From assembly GCF_026340655.1 (NCBI RefSeq), contig NZ_JAPEOZ010000001.1, forward strand, positions 9,238,001 to 9,302,000: a DNA stretch of 64,000 nucleotides, read 5' to 3'. Source of the stretch: Streptomyces sp. NBC_01275. GTDB lineage: Bacteria > Actinomycetota > Actinomycetes > Streptomycetales > Streptomycetaceae. Each line of letters opens with the position of its first letter. Position 1 is the stretch's first letter. Of the stretch, positions 8,660-17,718 are shown in pieces. The notes under the pieces were generated by a model that saw only the letters and a list, made by a program, of their open reading frames with translations, did no database searches and was not told the DNA's origin. The position numbers and the translations under genes were made by a program.

Positions 8660-10062
8660 ACACTTCGTGGAAGATCCGGTCGACGTGGTCGACCTGGGCG
8701 ACGGCCGCCAAAGGCCCGACGCCCGAGGCCGCCCTCGCCCGCGCCCGACTGTGGGCCCGCGTCGCCCTGGCGCTGGTCGTCGGCTGCGTCCTGGTCGTGG
8801 CGCTGGCCGCCGGATCCGGCGGCTGGCTGGTCCTGGTCATCGGCTTCGCCGGCCTCGCGCTGGCCGGGGCCGGCGTGTGGTGGGCGCTGGCCCACCGGGG
8901 CGGCGCCCGGCTGCTCGGCGGACTGCTCGCCGTCACCGCACCCGTCGGCGTGCTGGTGCTGTACGCCACGTCCGGACTCTGGGTCGTGGCGATCGGCGCC
9001 CTCTCGCTGTGGGCCGCCGCCCTGGCCTCGGCCCGTGCCTCGCTGCGCAGCCTGCGCCACCCCAAGGGCCCGCACGGCCGCCGCACTCCGCCGCCCAGCC
9101 GACCCGTCCTGATCATGAACGTGCGCTCGGGCGGCGGAAAGGTCGAGAGGTTCGGCCTCGTCGAGCGCGCCGAGGCGCTCGGCGCCCGGGTGGTCCTGCT
9201 CGGCGCCGACGACGCCTACACCGATCCGGAGCTGGTGGCCCGCAAGGCCGTCGCCGAGGGCGCGGACCTGCTCGGCGTCGCGGGCGGCGACGGCACCCAG
9301 GCGCTCGTCGCGGCCGTCGCGGCCGAGCACGACGTGCCCTTCCTGGTCATCGCCGCCGGCACCCGCAACCACTTCGCCATGGATCTCGGCCTGGACCGCA
9401 CCGACCCGGTGCGCAGCCTCGACGCCCTCACCCACGGCGTCGAACTCCGCGTCGACCTCGGCGAGGTCGACGGGCGGGCCTTCGTCAACACCGTGTCCTT
9501 CGGGGCGTACGCGGAGATAGTGCAGAACCCCGCCTACCGCGACGCCAAGGCCGCCACCTTCCTGGAACACCTGCCCGACCTGCTCCAGGGCGCCGCGGGA
9601 CCCACCCTGGAGGTCCGCGCGGACGACAGCCGCGTGCACGCCCCGCAGGCCGTCCTGGTCAGCAACAACGCCTACGCCCGCGCCGACCCGCTCGGCGGCG
9701 GCCGCCGACCCCGCCTGGACGGCGGCCTGCTCGGCGTGATCGGCGCCCGGGTGGAGGGCGCCGCCCAGGCCGCCGAACTGGCCGTGCTCGGCGAACGGGC
9801 CAGCGGCATCACCTCGCTCACCGCCCACCGCGTGGTCGTCGAGGCCGACCAGGAGCGCATCGCGGTCGCCGTCGACGGCGAGGCGCTCGAACTGCCCACC
9901 CCGGTCGTGTGCACCGTACGGCCCAGCGTGCTGCGCGTCCGGGTGCCACGGCACCGCCCCGGGGCCGCCTACGCCCCGCCGACGGTCGACTGGCGGCGCA
10001 TCGCCCGACTCGCGCTCGGCCACCCCGACCCCCGTACGATCAAGGACGCCTATGATGTCTGA
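8656..10062 (+). CDS. Diacylglycerol kinase-family lipid kinase with N-terminal membrane domain
   Basis: Residues 30-135 hold about four hydrophobic helices. From about 150 comes the DAGK catalytic domain: PVLIMNVRSGGGKVERFGLV, then VAGGDGTQ (ATP-binding GGDGT motif) and FLVIAAGTRNHFAMDLGLDR. The C-terminal half follows the DAGK/sphingosine-kinase beta-sandwich pattern, ending around VAVDGEALELPTPV. Expected reaction: ATP-dependent phosphorylation of a lipid hydroxyl (diacylglycerol, polyprenol or similar) at the membrane. The next gene is a PAP2 phosphatase overlapping by 11 nt, so kinase and phosphatase are made together and may form a lipid phosphate cycle. The GTG start is the best available but depends on the leader described above; GTG 8578 is an unsupported alternative. 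Confidence 0.85.
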   Translation: MNTSWKIRSTWSTWATAAKGPTPEAALARARLWARVALALVVGCVLVVALAAGSGGWLVLVIGFAGLALAGAGVWWALAHRGGARLLGGLLAVTAPVGVLVLYATSGLWVVAIGALSLWAAALASARASLRSLRHPKGPHGRRTPPPSRPVLIMNVRSGGGKVERFGLVERAEALGARVVLLGADDAYTDPELVARKAVAEGADLLGVAGGDGTQALVAAVAAEHDVPFLVIAAGTRNHFAMDLGLDRTDPVRSLDALTHGVELRVDLGEVDGRAFVNTVSFGAYAEIVQNPAYRDAKAATFLEHLPDLLQGAAGPTLEVRADDSRVHAPQAVLVSNNAYARADPLGGGRRPRLDGGLLGVIGARVEGAAQAAELAVLGERASGITSLTAHRVVVEADQERIAVAVDGEALELPTPVVCTVRPSVLRVRVPRHRPGAAYAPPTVDWRRIARLALGHPDPRTIKDAYDV

Positions 10063-10627
10063 CCGTCTCTCCAAGCTCTCCGCCCTGCGCCTGGTCGGTG
10101 ACCTCGCCACCCTGGACCAGGCCCTGTACGAGGCGGTCACGGTGACCAGAACCCCCACCCTGGACACCGCGCTGCGCCGGCTGTCCGCCGCCGCCGACCA
10201 CTCCAAGATCTCCTTCGCGGTCGCGGCCGGACTGGCCCTGCGCGGCGGCAGCGCCCGCCGGGCCGCCGTCCTGGGCGTCGCCGCCGTCGGCGTCGCCTCG
10301 GCGACCGCCAACCTGCTCGGCAAGCGGCTCGTACGCCGTCCCCGGCCGCACCGGGCCGAGGACTCGCCGTTCCCCGGCCGCCATGTGCCGATGCCGCACT
10401 CCGCGTCCTTCCCGTCCGGGCACACCGCCTCGGCCGTGGCCTTCGCCGCCGCCGTCGGCCCGGCCTTCCCGGTCGCCGCCGTCCCGCTCGGCCTGCTCGC
10501 CTGCGCGGTCGGCTACTCGCGGGTCCACACCGGCGTGCACTACCCGGGCGACGTCGTCGCCGGCGCGCTCCTCGGCACCGGATCGGCGGCCCTGGTCGTG
10601 TCCCTCGCGGCCCGCGCCGACCTCTGA
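10052..10627 (+). CDS. PAP2-family membrane phosphatase
   Basis: The three PAP2 signature motifs are present in order: KRLVRRPRP (KxxxxxxRP), SFPSGHTAS (PSGH) and SRVHTGVHYPGD (SRxxxxxHxxxD), among hydrophobic helices. The protein has 191 residues with ATG-ATG at the start, behind AAGGA, overlapping the kinase gene by 11 nt. It removes phosphate from a lipid phosphate such as phosphatidate or undecaprenyl diphosphate at the outer face of the membrane. Pairing with the upstream lipid kinase suggests the same lipid pool. It converges with the methyltransferase gene. Confidence 0.9.
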   Translation: MMSDRLSKLSALRLVGDLATLDQALYEAVTVTRTPTLDTALRRLSAAADHSKISFAVAAGLALRGGSARRAAVLGVAAVGVASATANLLGKRLVRRPRPHRAEDSPFPGRHVPMPHSASFPSGHTASAVAFAAAVGPAFPVAAVPLGLLACAVGYSRVHTGVHYPGDVVAGALLGTGSAALVVSLAARADL

Positions 10628-10664
10628 GACCTACCGGGCGCAGTCGAGACCTACCGGGCGCAGT
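10626..10664. repeat. 20-bp tandem duplication covering the end of the methyltransferase gene
   Basis: GAGACCTACCGGGCGCAGT occurs at 10626-10644 and again at 10646-10664. On the reverse strand each copy encodes C-A-R followed by TAG, so the last codons and stop of the methyltransferase are repeated after its real end. The outer copy also overlaps the PAP2 stop. Confidence 0.8.
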
Positions 10665-11289
10665 ACAGGAAGAGATGGGGCTCGGGCACGGCCTCGGGAT
10701 GGTCGGGGGTGAACAGCGTGTTCTCCTCGGCCAGTACGGTCAGGCCCGCGTCCCGCACCACCTCGACGAGCGCTTCGCCGTCGAAGCTGGTGACCCGGAC
10801 GGGCTGCCCCATGAACACCGCGTCGACGCCCGCCACGTCCAGCGGCACGGTCGCCAGCACCAGACTCCCGCCCGGCGCCAGCGCCCGCGCGAACCGGCCG
10901 ATCAGCTCGGTCTGCTCCGCGCGGTCCAGCTGGAGCAGCGAGAAGTACACACAGACCGCGTCCAACGACCCCTCGTCCAGGGAAAGTCCGCGCACGTCCG
11001 CGCACTGGAACCGCGCCCCGGGCACCTGGCGCGCGGCCAGCTCGACCATGACGGGGGAGACGTCGACGCCCAGCACGTCATGGCCCGCCGCCACCAGGGT
11101 CGCGGCCGTCGGCCGGCCGGTGCCGCTGCCCACGTCCAGCACCCGGCTGCCCGGCGCGAGCCGCCCGAGCAGCCAGTCGAGCGACCGGCGATGCGCCTCC
11201 GCGTGCGCGAACGCCTTCTCGTACGCGGGCCCCAGCGCGTCGAACACCCGCGCCGCGCGCCGCCCGTTGTCCTCCACCGGGATCGTCAT
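10651..11289 (-). CDS. Class I SAM-dependent methyltransferase (212 aa)
   Basis: The SAM-binding motif I VLDVGSGTGRPTA (about residues 49-61) is followed by VLGVDVSPVMVELA and the acidic loop QCADVRGLSLDEGSLDAV, as in methyltransferase type 11/25 proteins. It is a compact single-domain cytosolic enzyme. Small-molecule methylation is likely, but the substrate is unknown. It lies 46 bp downstream of the DapA-family gene on the same strand, so the two may be co-transcribed. The start ATG 11289 lacks a well-placed ribosome site (AAGGA lies about 10 nt further than ideal). Confidence 0.8.
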   Translation of the reverse strand: MTIPVEDNGRRAARVFDALGPAYEKAFAHAEAHRRSLDWLLGRLAPGSRVLDVGSGTGRPTAATLVAAGHDVLGVDVSPVMVELAARQVPGARFQCADVRGLSLDEGSLDAVCVYFSLLQLDRAEQTELIGRFARALAPGGSLVLATVPLDVAGVDAVFMGQPVRVTSFDGEALVEVVRDAGLTVLAEENTLFTPDHPEAVPEPHLFLYCAR

Positions 11290-11335
11290 CCTGGAAGCGT
11301 CCTTGATCTGAGGCGAGACGTCCAGGGGACCTGTC

Positions 11336-12262
11336 TCAGAGCAGTCCCGCCCCGGCGAGGTATTTGCCCACCTGTTCCACCTCCGCCGCCGACAGCGGGA
11401 TCTGCGGCTCGGCCGTCGCCGGGCAGGCGATGACGCCCCGCAGGTGCAGGGCCGCCTTGAACGCGCCCAGGGCCGACGAACCGCCGCCCATCCGGGCCGG
11501 GTCCCCGACGCTCACCATGCCGAACAGGGCGCACAGCCGCTCCTGTTCGGCCCGGGCCCGCGCCACGTCGCCCGAACGGCACAGGCGCACGAGACGGACG
11601 TAGCCGTGCGGGTCGACGTTGGCCAGGCCGGGCACCGCCCCGTGCGCGCCCAGCGCCAGGGCCGCGTCGACGACCAGTTCGGAGCCGGTGAGGGCGCTGA
11701 AGCCCGGCAGGCCGCGGGCCCCGACGACGATCTCGCGGAAGGCGGCCAGATCGCCGCTGGAGTCCTTGAGCCCGGCCAGCACCCCGTCGGCCGCGAGCTC
11801 CAGGACGAGTCCGGCGGGGAGCTTGGTGTGCACGGCGACCGGGATGTCGTAGGCGATCACCGGGACGGGACTGCCCTCGGCGATCAGCCGGAAGTGGCGG
11901 GAGATCTCGGCCGGGTGGGTGCGGGCGTAGAACGGCGCGGTGACGACGACCGCGTCCGCGCCCGCCGCCGTGACCGCCGTGACATGGTCGAGCATCCGGG
12001 GCGTGGTCATGTCGATCGCCCCGGCCAGCACGGGGAGCTTCCCCGTCACCTGCTCCACCACCGTCTCGACGACCAGCCGGCGCTGCCGGTCGGTGAGGTA
12101 GGCGACCTCCGACGTCGAACCGAGCACGAACAGCGCGTCCACACCGCCGGCCACGAGATGGTCGACCAGGCGGCGCAGCGAGGGGACGTCCACCTCGCGG
12201 TCCGGGGTCAGGGGGGTGCAGACGGGCGGGACCACTCCGGTCAGCGGGGCGGGAAGGGTCAT
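11336..12262 (-). CDS. Dihydrodipicolinate synthase-family aldolase
   Basis: A 308-residue TIM barrel of the DapA/NanA class. Visible signatures are ALFVLGSTSEVAYLT (substrate loop, with Ser-Thr-Ser where DapA has Thr-Thr-Gly), 'VIAYDIPV' with the catalytic Tyr, and 'GLKDSSGD' with the Schiff-base Lys. The altered loop suggests it is not the housekeeping lysine enzyme but a pyruvate-dependent aldolase or hydratase for a sugar acid or amino-acid derivative. The start follows GGGAG. It is probably transcribed ahead of the methyltransferase. Confidence 0.82.
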   Translation of the reverse strand: MTLPAPLTGVVPPVCTPLTPDREVDVPSLRRLVDHLVAGGVDALFVLGSTSEVAYLTDRQRRLVVETVVEQVTGKLPVLAGAIDMTTPRMLDHVTAVTAAGADAVVVTAPFYARTHPAEISRHFRLIAEGSPVPVIAYDIPVAVHTKLPAGLVLELAADGVLAGLKDSSGDLAAFREIVVGARGLPGFSALTGSELVVDAALALGAHGAVPGLANVDPHGYVRLVRLCRSGDVARARAEQERLCALFGMVSVGDPARMGGGSSALGAFKAALHLRGVIACPATAEPQIPLSAAEVEQVGKYLAGAGLL

Positions 12263-12695
<433 letters not shown>

Positions 12696-12733
12696 GGCGA
12701 GGTGCGGCGCGGTGAGCCGAGGTGCGGTGAGGG

Positions 12734-14914
12734 TCAGACGGGGCGAACCGCTCCTCGCACCGTGCCCTCCCCGACGGCGAGGATCGACTCCTCGCGGATG
12801 TACGCGCCCGGGCCGGGGGCGTGAATCATGTTGCCGCCGTCCGTGCACAGGCCGACATGGTCGAGGTCGTCGTGGAAGAAGACCAGGTCGCCGACGCGGA
12901 GTTCGTTGAGACCGACCCGGGTGAAGGCCTTCGCCTGGTCGATGGCGGAGCGCGGCAGGGTCACTCCGGCGGCCCGCCACGCGGCCTGCGTGAGGCTGGA
13001 GCAGTCGTACGACTCCGGGCCCGTGGCTCCCGGCAGACAGGGCCGCCCGACCTGCGCCCGCGCGAAGGCGAGGGCCTTGTCGGCCTTCCCGAGATACGCC
13101 GTGCCGGTCGCGGCGGCGGTGACGCCGACGGGCGCGGGGGCAGGCGCAGGGGTAGGGGTAGGGGCGGGCTGCGGAACCGGAGCCGCGGTGGGCATGGGCG
13201 GAGCCATGGCAGGCGCGCCGCCGTACCCCGCGTCGGACCCGGGGAAGGCGAAGGAGCCTGTCGAGGGGCCGGTCTGGGGCGCGGGGGCGACGGGGACTGC
13301 GTCCGGCATGGGGAACGCGAACTGGCCTGTTCCGGGGCCTGCTTGGGGCGCGGGCGCGACCGGGGCGGCGTCCGGCATGGGGAACATGAACTGGCCTGTT
13401 CCGGGGCCTGACTGAGGGGTCGGCGCGTTGGGGGCCGCGTCCGGCATGGGGAAGGCGAAGGAGCCTGTCGAGGGGCCGGTCTGGGGCGCGGGGGCGACGA
13501 GGACTGCGTCCGGCATGGGGAACGCGAACTGGCCTGTTCCGGGGCCTGCTTGGGGCGCGGGCGCGACCGGGGCGGCGTCCGGCATGGGGAACATGAACTG
13601 GCCTGTTCCGGGGCCTGACTGAGGGGTCGGCGTGCTGGGGGCCGCGTCCGGCATGGGGAAGGCGAAGGAGCCCGTCGAGGGGCCGGCCTGGGGCACGGGA
13701 GTACCGGACGGCGGGGTGTTCCCGGCCTCGTCCGGCATCGGGAAGCGGAACGCGGGCTGCGCGACGCCGAATTCGGACGTCGGGAAGGCGGAGCCGGACC
13801 TGGCCCCGGCGCCCGGGGTCATGATCTTGGCCTCGGGCATCGGGGGGTTGGTGTCGGCGGGGCGCGGCGAGGGTCCCGTCGAGCCCGTGGAGGCCGCCGA
13901 TCCCGTGGCCGCCGCCTGGCCCGCCCACGCGGCGGCCATCTCCGCGCGGAACGCCTGCTGCTCCGCGGTGTCCCCCGGCTGCGCCGGAACGGGCGCGGTG
14001 GGCTGCGCTGCCATGGGCTGGGCGGCCTGCTGCTGCGCCGGTGCGGGCTGCATCTGTGCCGACTGCATCGGCGCGGTCTGAGCCGTCATGGACTGGGGTG
14101 CCGTCTGCATGGCGGGCATGGAGCCTGTCTGCATGGCGGGCATGGAGCCTGTCTGCATCACGGGCATGGAGCCTGTCTGCATCGCGGCCATGGAGCCTGT
14201 CTGCATCACGGGCATGGAGCCCGTCTGCATCACCGGCATCGATGTCGTCAGCTGGGAGGGCTGTGGAGTCGGCGGCTGTGTCGGCTGGGCCAGGGCGCGG
14301 GCCAGCAGGTCGCGGGCGGTCGCCAGCTTGCGCCCGGCCTTCTCCTTGTTGTTCCTGAGGGAGGCCTGACGGTCCGTCGGAGCGGCGTTGACCTGCCCAG
14401 CCGGGGCGCCGGACGCGGTCGGCAGGGCCAGGGCCTGCGCGCGGGGCGGCTCGAGCGCCGCAGGCGCCGCGGGCGTCCGCTCGGGCGCGGCGGGCAGCGC
14501 GGCGACGGCGCGCCCGGGCAGCTCCGGAGTACGCCGCTGGGGGGCCTCGAGTTCGAGTCGGCGCCCCGACTCCAGCGCGGGCGTCCCCCCGCCCTCGATG
14601 ATGCGCTCCAACTCTTTGGGGATGCGCACGGGTTGAGGGGCCGGTCGAGCGGGCATCCGGTCGGCAGGCAGCACCGCGGGAACCGTCGGGCCGATGCTGG
14701 TGCGCGCCCCGTCGAACCATCTGCGGGCCACGGACTCCACCGACGGCCCGGACTCCCCGCGTCCCCGGGCGAGGGAGACGCCGGATCTGCGGTCCGCGTT
14801 CGACATGGCGCGCGTGGCGTTGTAGTTACCGGTGTCGCTCTCGGCCCGGTTGTACAGCGAGTTGACCCGCTGCTGTATCTCGGCCCGGCTCGGCTCCCCG
14901 ACCTCCGTCGCCAT
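12734..14914 (-). CDS. Repeat-rich protein with C-terminal NlpC/P60 peptidase domain (726 aa)
   Basis: ATG 14914 follows AAGGAG by 11 nt. Order: helical N-terminus (1-60), Pro/Ala-rich region, six 8-residue repeats of the MQTGSMPV type (about 225-272), a second Gln/Pro/Ala linker, seven 23-residue repeats of the TGQFMFPMPDAAPVAPAPQ type (about 400-565), and an NlpC/P60 cysteine peptidase domain at about 600-726. The domain shows YDCSSLTQAAWRAAGV (catalytic Cys), LPRSAIDQAK and DHVGLCTDGGNMIHA (catalytic His). Such domains cut peptidoglycan stem peptides. No Sec or Tat signal is visible, so export, if any, would be non-classical. It could instead be a cytosolic or toxin-like effector. Confidence 0.8.
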   Translation of the reverse strand: MATEVGEPSRAEIQQRVNSLYNRAESDTGNYNATRAMSNADRRSGVSLARGRGESGPSVESVARRWFDGARTSIGPTVPAVLPADRMPARPAPQPVRIPKELERIIEGGGTPALESGRRLELEAPQRRTPELPGRAVAALPAAPERTPAAPAALEPPRAQALALPTASGAPAGQVNAAPTDRQASLRNNKEKAGRKLATARDLLARALAQPTQPPTPQPSQLTTSMPVMQTGSMPVMQTGSMAAMQTGSMPVMQTGSMPAMQTGSMPAMQTAPQSMTAQTAPMQSAQMQPAPAQQQAAQPMAAQPTAPVPAQPGDTAEQQAFRAEMAAAWAGQAAATGSAASTGSTGPSPRPADTNPPMPEAKIMTPGAGARSGSAFPTSEFGVAQPAFRFPMPDEAGNTPPSGTPVPQAGPSTGSFAFPMPDAAPSTPTPQSGPGTGQFMFPMPDAAPVAPAPQAGPGTGQFAFPMPDAVLVAPAPQTGPSTGSFAFPMPDAAPNAPTPQSGPGTGQFMFPMPDAAPVAPAPQAGPGTGQFAFPMPDAVPVAPAPQTGPSTGSFAFPGSDAGYGGAPAMAPPMPTAAPVPQPAPTPTPAPAPAPVGVTAAATGTAYLGKADKALAFARAQVGRPCLPGATGPESYDCSSLTQAAWRAAGVTLPRSAIDQAKAFTRVGLNELRVGDLVFFHDDLDHVGLCTDGGNMIHAPGPGAYIREESILAVGEGTVRGAVRPV
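13241..13695 (-). repeat. 207-bp higher-order repeats inside the NlpC/P60 gene
   Basis: The unit beginning GGGGAAGGCGAAGGAGCC recurs at 13241, 13448 and 13655, exactly 207 bp apart. The first two units are nearly identical and the third is partial. Each 207-bp unit is itself three 69-bp subunits encoding 23 residues (TGSFAFPMPD..., TGQFMFPMPD..., TGQFAFPMPD...). The near-identity points to recent duplication. Confidence 0.9.
14103..14246 (-). repeat. Six tandem 24-bp repeats encoding MQTGSM octapeptides
   Basis: Units at 14103, 14127, 14151, 14175, 14199 and 14223 follow GTCTGCAT(S)RCGGGCATGGAGCC on the plus strand and encode eight-residue Met/Gln/Thr/Gly/Ser units in the reverse-strand gene. 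The outer copy is degenerate. Confidence 0.85.
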
Positions 14915-15197
14915 GGAAGACGTACTCCTTCCCGGGCCACCGACGAGTCGATGACACCCCAAGCTTGCTGAGCGTCAACTTAGCCAACATGTGTGGCCAG
15001 TGTGAAGATTGAAGTGTTAAATGCCCGATACGTATTCGTGACCTTCGTCTCAATAGGCCACTCGGCCGTTTCGATCGTCCCGACGAGCGAATCGATCGCG
15101 ACGCCTTGAGGATTCCGCACCCGCGATCGTAGATTCACGGCATTCACTCGTCCTTCACTCATTCACGTCCACTCGTCCCGCGGACCCGAGGTGTGCC

Positions 15198-16547
15198 ATG
15201 GACCGTGCCCGACTGCGTCAGCTGCTGGACCGCGAGAGCGCGGACGCCGAGCGCCGCAACCCCCGTTCCCGGGCCGCCTACGACCGGGCCGAGCACCTCT
15301 TCGGCAGGGTGCCGATGACCTGGATGAACAAGACGGCCGGCGCCTTCCCCCGGTATCTGGAGTCCGCGCGGGGCGCCCGGGTCCGCGACGTCGACGGGCA
15401 TGAGTACATCGACTTCTGCCTGGGCGACACCGGCGCGATGGCGGGCCACTCGCCGACCGCCGTCGCCGACGCCGTCCAGCACCGCTTCACCGCCCTGGGC
15501 GGCGCGACCGCGATGCTGCCGACCGAGGACGCCGAGTGGGTCGGCGCCGAGCTGACCCGGCGCTTCGGACTGCCCCGCTGGAGCTTCGCCCTGACCGCGA
15601 CCGACGCCAACCGCTGGGCGATCCGGCTCGCGAGGGCCGTCACCGCCCGCCCTAAGATCCTGGTCAACAGCTACTGCTACCACGGCAGCGTCGACGAGTC
15701 CCTGATCGTGACCGGCCCCGACGGCCACGGCGCCGCCCGCCCCGGCAACGTCGGCGCCCCCTGCGACGTCACCCTCACCAGCCGGGTCGCGGAGTTCAAC
15801 GACCTGGACCACCTGGAGCGCGAACTCGCCCACGGCGACGTGGCCGCCGTACTGATGGAACCCGCCCTCACCAACATCGGCATCGTCCTGCCCGAACCCG
15901 GCTACCTCGCCGGCGTGCGCGAACTGACCCACCGCCACGGCACGCTCCTCATCAACGACGAGACGCACACCTTCTCCGCCGGACCGGGCGGCTGCACCGC
16001 CGTATGGGACCTCGCACCGGACGTCCTCACCATCGGCAAGGCCATCGGCGGCGGCATCCCGGCCGGCGCCTACGGACTCTCCGCCGACCTCGCCGAACGG
16101 CTGCTGGACCGCGCCGACCTGGACCTGGTCGACATGGGCGGCGTCGGCGGCACCCTCGCCGGCAACGCGCTGTCCGTCGCCGCCACCCGCGCCACCCTCG
16201 AACACGTCCTGACCGACGAGGCGTTCGCCCGGATGCACCGACTGTCCGCACGCTTCGAGGCGGGCGTCCGCGCGGGCATCGACGCGCACGCCCTGCCCTG
16301 GTCGGTCAGCCGCCTCGGCGCCCGCACCGAGTACCGCTTCACGGCCCCGGCGCCCCGCACCGGCACCGAGGCCGCGGCCGCCGGCGACACCGAGCTGGAG
16401 GACTTCCTGCACCTCTACCTCGCCAACCGGGGCATCCTCCTCACCCCCTTCCACAACATGGCCCTGATGTGCCCCGACACCACCGACCAGGACGTCGACG
16501 CCCACACCGAACTCTTCGCCGCCGCCCTCGCCGAACTGACCGCCTGA
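15198..16547 (+). CDS. PLP-dependent class III aminotransferase / aminomutase-like enzyme
   Basis: A 449-residue fold-type I enzyme. Lys281 in VLTIGKAIGGGIPAGAYG is the predicted Schiff-base lysine, and Asp254 in LINDETH binds the pyridine nitrogen. The N-terminal FPRYLESARGARVRDVDGHE and DTGAMAGHSP resemble glutamate-1-semialdehyde aminomutases and omega-aminotransferases. There is no other haem gene nearby, and the next gene 22 bp downstream is an Lrp/AsnC regulator. A catabolic amino-acid or amine transaminase controlled by its substrate is therefore more likely than tetrapyrrole synthesis. Confidence 0.82.
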   Translation: MDRARLRQLLDRESADAERRNPRSRAAYDRAEHLFGRVPMTWMNKTAGAFPRYLESARGARVRDVDGHEYIDFCLGDTGAMAGHSPTAVADAVQHRFTALGGATAMLPTEDAEWVGAELTRRFGLPRWSFALTATDANRWAIRLARAVTARPKILVNSYCYHGSVDESLIVTGPDGHGAARPGNVGAPCDVTLTSRVAEFNDLDHLERELAHGDVAAVLMEPALTNIGIVLPEPGYLAGVRELTHRHGTLLINDETHTFSAGPGGCTAVWDLAPDVLTIGKAIGGGIPAGAYGLSADLAERLLDRADLDLVDMGGVGGTLAGNALSVAATRATLEHVLTDEAFARMHRLSARFEAGVRAGIDAHALPWSVSRLGARTEYRFTAPAPRTGTEAAAAGDTELEDFLHLYLANRGILLTPFHNMALMCPDTTDQDVDAHTELFAAALAELTA

Positions 16548-16569
16548 CGCCACCGGAGAGGACCCACCC

Positions 16570-17010
16570 GTGGACGACATCGACCGGGCCATCCTGCGCG
16601 AACTGCAGACCGACGGACGCATCGCGTACGCCGATCTCGGACCCAAGGTCGGCCTGTCGGCGTCCGCCGCCCGCCAGCGTCTGCAACGGCTGCTGGACTC
16701 CCGGGCCGTCCAGGTCGTCGGCGTCACCGACCCGATGGCCATGGGCGGCCAGGCCATGGCGCTCCTCGGCATCACCGTCGAGGGCGATCCCCGCCCCGTC
16801 GCCGACGCGCTGGACGCCCACCCCGAGGTGGTGTACTCGGTGCTCACCTCCGGCGGGTTCGACCTCTTCGCCGAGGTGGTCAGCCCCACCGCCAAGGACC
16901 TGCTGGACTTCGTCAACGACACCGTGCGGCCGGTCGAGGGCGTGCGCGGCGTCCAGTCCTTCCCCTACTTCGGCATCCACACCCACCGGTTCCTGTGGGA
17001 CGTGGGCTGA
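16570..17010 (+). CDS. Lrp/AsnC-family transcriptional regulator
   Basis: 146 residues. Residues 1-60 form the AsnC-type winged helix-turn-helix (MDDIDRAILRELQTDGRIAY, VGLSASAARQRLQRL). Residues 65-145 form the RAM/ligand-binding beta-alpha sandwich (GITVEGDPRPVADALDAHPE, then YSVLTSGGFDLFAEVV). The gene follows the aminotransferase by 22 bp with GGAGAGG upstream, so it is co-transcribed and probably adjusts the operon to an amino acid. It should act as a DNA-binding oligomer. Confidence 0.9.
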   Translation: MDDIDRAILRELQTDGRIAYADLGPKVGLSASAARQRLQRLLDSRAVQVVGVTDPMAMGGQAMALLGITVEGDPRPVADALDAHPEVVYSVLTSGGFDLFAEVVSPTAKDLLDFVNDTVRPVEGVRGVQSFPYFGIHTHRFLWDVG

Positions 17011-17026
17011 GCCCCGGGGCCGGGAC

Positions 17027-17071
17027 GGTTATATCCCGGCCGGTTATGTCCCGGCTGGTTATGTCCCTGAC
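17027..17071. repeat. Three tandem 15-bp repeats upstream of the flavin reductase
   Basis: GGTTATATCCCGGCC, GGTTATGTCCCGGCT and GGTTATGTCCCTGAC at 17027, 17042 and 17057. They lie between the Lrp stop and the ATG at 17098. They could be an operator array or slippage product. Confidence 0.7.
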
Positions 17072-17097
17072 GCCCCGGTCGGGTAGAACTGGCCGTC

Positions 17098-17718
17098 ATG
17101 CGCGTTGATCACGATCCCGCCTCCCTCGGTGCCGGAGCCTTCTACCGGCTGCTCACCGCCGTCGTCGTGCCCCGGCCCATCGCCTGGGTGTCGACCCTGG
17201 CGGCCGACGGCACCACCGCCAACCTCGCCCCGCACTCCTTCTTCACCGTCGCCTGCGCCGACCCGCCGATCGTCCAGTTCACCTCCGTCGGGCGCAAGGA
17301 CTCGCTGCGCAACATCGAGGCCACCGGCGAGTTCGTCGTCAACCTCGCCCCCGAGCCGCTCCTCGAGCAGATCAACGCCAGCGCCACCGACTTTCCGGCC
17401 GAGGTCGACGAGTTCGACGCGGTGGGCATCGAACGGGAGTCCTCGCTGCGCGTGAAGCCGCCCCGCGTCGCCGCCTCGCCCGTGGCACTGGAGTGCCGAC
17501 TGCACTCGACCCTCGGCATCGGCAACTCCACGCTGGTCCTCGGCGAGGTCGTGCACGCCGCCGTGCACGAGGAGGTCCTCGTCGACGGGCACCCCGACAT
17601 CCGGCGACTGCGGCCCCTGGCGCGGCTGGGCAGGAACGAGTGGAGCACGATCGGCGAGATCCACGACCTGGCCCGCATCGCCCACCGCGACTGGGGGGTC
17701 AGGCCGCCCTCGGCCTGA
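17098..17718 (+). CDS. Flavin reductase-like FMN-binding protein
   Basis: 206 residues of the flavin reductase-like/FMN-binding split-barrel family: VVPRPIAWVSTLAADGTTAN, LAPHSFFTVACADPPIVQF and the motif SVGRKDSLRNIEATGEFVVN, followed by a beta-rich C-terminal half. It is expected to bind FMN and use NAD(P)H, often supplying reduced flavin to an oxygenase. No partner oxygenase is adjacent. It has its own terminator and a weak ribosome site (GGGTAG). The three 15-bp repeats upstream may mark its own promoter. Confidence 0.88.
   Translation: MRVDHDPASLGAGAFYRLLTAVVVPRPIAWVSTLAADGTTANLAPHSFFTVACADPPIVQFTSVGRKDSLRNIEATGEFVVNLAPEPLLEQINASATDFPAEVDEFDAVGIERESSLRVKPPRVAASPVALECRLHSTLGIGNSTLVLGEVVHAAVHEEVLVDGHPDIRRLRPLARLGRNEWSTIGEIHDLARIAHRDWGVRPPSA

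Noticed and set aside
15198..16547. Haem-pathway glutamate-1-semialdehyde aminomutase (hemL)
   Set aside because: The family is similar, but there is no other haem gene nearby and an Lrp regulator is co-transcribed, so only a general class III aminotransferase is called.
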